NCBI GenBank assembly: GCA_003225215.1
Contig: QIBC01000118.1
Span: 1 to 34,582 of the forward strand
Length of the DNA: 34,582 bases
Direction: 5' to 3'
Source: Acidobacteriota bacterium
GTDB lineage: Bacteria > Acidobacteriota > Terriglobia > Terriglobales > Acidobacteriaceae
The translations under genes and the position numbers were made by a program. This document shows, in pieces, positions 32,006 through 34,582 of the stretch (position 1 is its first letter; every line of letters begins with the position of its first letter). Below the pieces are notes generated by a model. The model did not search any database and was not told the DNA's origin. It worked only from the letters and a program-made list of their open reading frames with translations.

Positions 32006-33387
32006 CTACTGCGCATTTCTTCGCAATGCCTTGCCCGCCAGCGTCCCGTTGTACTTGCCATCTTCGACCGCAAGCTTTCCGTTGACCATCACATAGCGCA
32101 TGCCCGTTGCAAGCAGCTCGGGCTTTTCGTAGGTCGCCTGATCGGCAATAGTCCTCTCATCAAAGACAATCACGTCGGCGAAGTAGCCGACGCGCAGCCA
32201 TCCACGTTCCTTGATTCCAAGACTTTCTGCCGCCAGCGCGCTGCTGGAGCGAATTGCAAACGGCAGACTCACAACCCTTCGCCTCAGCGCATATTCTCGA
32301 ATCTTCCGAGGGAAGGTGCCAAATTTGCGCGGATGCCCCGGCGATCCGTCCGAACCGGTCATCACAAAATCCTGCTTCATGAAGTTCTCGATGTCGGCCT
32401 CGCTCATATTGAATGACGCGACATCGTTAGGTCCCGCCTTGATCAGCTCAATGGCTGCGCTAAGCGGAGATTCATGCCGCTCATCGGCGATCTGTTGCAG
32501 GTTGTTGCCCGTGGCACGCGAATCTGCTGATGCGGTGATCAATAGCGACTGGGCGCCACCCCGGCGCTTTAGATTTTGCTCCATCTCCGCAAGCAAACGC
32601 GGTCGCGTACCGGGATCATCGAAGCGCTTGAGCATCTGGTCGCGGCCGCCGGCTTCGGCCCAGCGCGGCACGAGCACCGGAACCAGGCTCGTGCCCGATG
32701 CGTTGTAAGGATACTGATCGGCAGTTACGTCGATCCCTTGCGCCTTGCTCGATCACTTCTTCGGTCGCGGCAAAACTGCAGGGCGCGTAGAAGAGTCCCG
32801 CCGACATACCGAATGCTCCCTCATTCATTCCTTGCGCCACGAGCTGCTTCATCTGCTCTAGTTGCGCGGGACTCGGAGCTGCGTCGGACATACCCATCAC
32901 TTGGCGACGAACCGAACACATACCGACGAGAAGTGCCGCGTTGGTTCCAATTCCTTGCTGATCCCACTTCTGCAAAGCGCTGCCAATCGGCAGCGGACTA
33001 GTGCCATCGTTTCCGGTAATGACCGTCGTCACACCCTGCATGAGATAAGCGATGTTACCGTGGCGCTGAGGACTACTGAGGTCGTCGAATGTATGCGTGT
33101 GTGGATCGATAAAGCCGGGGGCAACTATCAAGCCATGGGCGTCTATCACACGCACCGCGGCTGGCTTGGTCTTAGAGGAATCGCCGACGAAGATGATGCG
33201 GTCATCTCTTATGCCTATATCAGCGACTCGAGGCGGGGCGCCCGACCCGTCAATCAGCTCTCCTCCGGTGATCAGCAGATCGAGGCGCTGTTCCGTTGGC
33301 TGCTGGAGCAGACTGGGACCAGATGCACTCCCCGGGGACGAGGAGTAAAAAAGTTAACGCGAGCAGCCAGTATCCACAGTTTCGCAT
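32006..33387 (-). pseudogene. broken N-acyl-D-amino-acid deacylase (D-aminoacylase) gene
   Basis: D-aminoacylases are metal-dependent amidohydrolases that remove the acyl group from N-acyl-D-amino acids. The minus strand encodes the family in three successive frames. Frame 1, from ATG 33387, is a signal peptide (MRNCGYWLLALTFLLLVPGE). Frame 2 carries LDLLITGGELIDGSGAPPR and, from the only standard start in that frame (GTG 33155), IDAHGLIVAPGFIDPHTHT (metal-binding HTH) down to FAATEEVIE. Frame 3 starts near 32745 with AQGIDVTADQYPYNASGTS and runs to 32006, including SFNMSEADI, TGSDGSPGHPRKFGTF and VNGKLAVEDG. In the family about 70 residues with the DTHQRDE and SHIK segments separate FAATEEVI and QGIDVTADQY; they are missing. 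No single frame covers the enzyme, so it is very probably non-functional. Confidence 0.85.
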
Positions 33388-33507
33388 GAGGAATGTTTGT
33401 CGGATTTCTAAGGCATCGCGTTGGATACTAGCAGATCGCGCGAATCACACACTGTCTTAGACCTTGTGCTGATTAATTCCGATTTGGCTGCATCAGCCGA
33501 TTTTGGA

Positions 33508-33536
33508 TTGACAACGAACATGCGAGAAATAAACAA
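33508..33536 (+). promoter_or_regulatory. candidate promoter of the right Oar-like receptor
   Basis: TTGACA at 33508-33513 is followed by an AT-rich segment (AATAAACAA, 33528-33536) that could hold a -10 element at a spacing of 14-17 bases. The gap between 33388 and 33629 contains no gene. The -10 is not a good match, so this is a weak call. Confidence 0.28.
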
Positions 33537-33629
33537 TTTCACCCCTTAGCAAACTACGTAGGTGAATCGGTACAGACCGAATCTCAACCTACACCAACCG
33601 GCATAAAACAGATTTCTACGAGGGTGCAT

Positions 33630-34582
33630 ATGAAATCGCGAATATCAGGCGTTGTCGTATTGTTTCTCGTGCTTAGTACCGCTTCAGCCCAAGTCAGCAC
33701 CTCGCGCATCGAAGGGACGGTTATCGATAAGACCAATGCTGTTGTCGCGGACGCTACTGTAAAGATCACTAATGAAGAAACCGGCGTGAGCTATGAAACC
33801 AGGTCCGGTAGCGCTGGCACTTGGAACATCCCTTCGCTTACGCCGGGACGATACACCGTAACTGTCACTCACTCCGGATTCCAAACCATCAGCAGTCAAC
33901 ACAACGTTCTCTCCGTGGGCGTGCCTTTGGTTGTGAATACGACGCTGCTGGTCGGCGGGACCACGCAAATCGTCGAAGTGGAATCATCCTATCAACGGAT
34001 CGAAACTACTAACGCGACTGTCAGCGATGTGATGACCACGGAGCAGGTTAAGAATCTTCCGCTCAACGGCAGAAACCCATTGAGTCTGCTGACGCTGGAA
34101 CCGGGCGTGACGCAACGTCCGACGTCGGCAAGCGGGTCGGGTACTCACGTTTTCGGATCGCGAGACCGGTCACATAATGTGACCATCGACGGTATTGACG
34201 CGAACGAATCCACGGTTCCGAATCCTCAGAGCAATATCCAGCGATTGAATCCGGATAATGTGCAGGAATTCCGCACTATCACGCTGGGTGCTACCGCCGA
34301 GCAGGGACGCAACAGCGGCGCCAACGTAATGATAGGTACCAAATCGGGAACGAATGCGGTTCATGGCGACGTCTTCTATTTCAATCGCAACACCGCATAC
34401 AACGCCAATGAATGGTTTAACAACTACACCGGCCATGATCGTCCGGTGCTCGATCTGCATCAGTACGGCTTTGATGTCGGCGGTCCCATCATTAAGAACA
34501 AAACCTTCTTCTTCGGCAGCTATCAGGGGAACAAGATCTCCCAGACTGAGCCGATCAACGCTACCGGCGTCGGTATCGCTGG
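33630..34582 (+). CDS. Oar-like TonB-dependent outer-membrane receptor (partial, C-terminus beyond right edge)
   Basis: The frame is open from ATG 33630 to the right edge, about 317 codons. The start has GAGGG a few bases upstream. Residues 1-21 are a signal peptide (VVVLFLVLSTASAQ). Residues about 25-100 form the carboxypeptidase-regulatory-like domain (STSRIEGTVIDKTNAVVADATVKITNEETG). The plug domain follows: LPLNGRNPLSLLTLEPGV, FGSRDRSHNVTIDGIDANES, LNPDNVQEFRTITLGATAEQGRNSG, VMIGTKSGTNAVHGDVFYFNRN and GFDVGGPIIKNKTFFFGSY. It differs clearly in sequence from the left receptor, so the two are paralogues with probably different ligands. It is in its own transcription unit. The family is certain; the ligand is unknown. 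Confidence 0.93.
   Translation, partial: MKSRISGVVVLFLVLSTASAQVSTSRIEGTVIDKTNAVVADATVKITNEETGVSYETRSGSAGTWNIPSLTPGRYTVTVTHSGFQTISSQHNVLSVGVPLVVNTTLLVGGTTQIVEVESSYQRIETTNATVSDVMTTEQVKNLPLNGRNPLSLLTLEPGVTQRPTSASGSGTHVFGSRDRSHNVTIDGIDANESTVPNPQSNIQRLNPDNVQEFRTITLGATAEQGRNSGANVMIGTKSGTNAVHGDVFYFNRNTAYNANEWFNNYTGHDRPVLDLHQYGFDVGGPIIKNKTFFFGSYQGNKISQTEPINATGVGIA

Noticed and set aside
32211-32708. 165-codon plus-strand frame opposite the D-aminoacylase remnant
   Set aside because: The opposite strand carries clear D-aminoacylase sequence; the plus-strand frame is rich in Ser and Arg, as expected of a shadow.

Overview
The window looks like a chromosomal segment of an acidobacterium, most likely class Terriglobia. 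This is inferred from two very large Oar-like TonB-dependent receptors with an N-terminal carboxypeptidase-regulatory-like domain, from the moderately high G+C, from a GTP-type PEP carboxykinase, and from abundant dispersed palindromic intergenic repeats. No phage, plasmid, CRISPR array or insertion sequence is visible. Most genes are housekeeping genes in short transcription units.

Layout. 1-2131 (minus): N-terminal part of an Oar-like receptor running off the left edge. 2.4-6.2 kb: a small membrane protein, a class II aldolase, a stretch of TTCCCTGTTATT repeats, a possible small ORF and pckG (minus). 6.2-10.4 kb: a secreted LolA-like/DUF4440-like fusion, a 70-residue protein, ruvB and glmM. 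10.4-14.4 kb: dnaA with its leader and terminator, a DinB-family protein (minus) and gatB. 14.5-16.3 kb: an ECF sigma factor, a membrane protein that is probably its anti-sigma factor, and a secreted protein. 16.3-19.0 kb (minus): holin-like protein, unknown membrane protein, APC amino-acid permease. 19.4-23.6 kb: HU, lepA, a secreted protein, miaA. 23.7-27.6 kb: GH3 N-acetylhexosaminidase overlapping a lipoprotein gene, a zinc-ribbon membrane protein and a KH/R3H RNA-binding protein. 27.8-31.7 kb: hslU, a decayed fragment, a VapBC toxin-antitoxin pair, tRNA-Arg(TCG) and an MCE/MlaD protein. 32.0-33.4 kb (minus): a broken D-aminoacylase gene. 33.6 kb to the end: N-terminal part of a second Oar-like receptor.

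What stands out is damage and repeats rather than a new multi-gene system. lepA has lost about 146 bp inside its C-terminal domain; the original last 14 codons and stop are still readable in another frame. The D-aminoacylase gene reads in three successive frames and lacks roughly 70 residues in the middle. The permease has clear N-terminal family sequence upstream of any ATG, GTG or TTG, with a well-placed Shine-Dalgarno before a CTG. At least five families of inverted or palindromic repeats occupy gaps between genes, and one perfect 30-bp palindrome lies in frame inside the putative anti-sigma factor gene. The two deletions could be real mutations or assembly errors; the sequence alone cannot decide.
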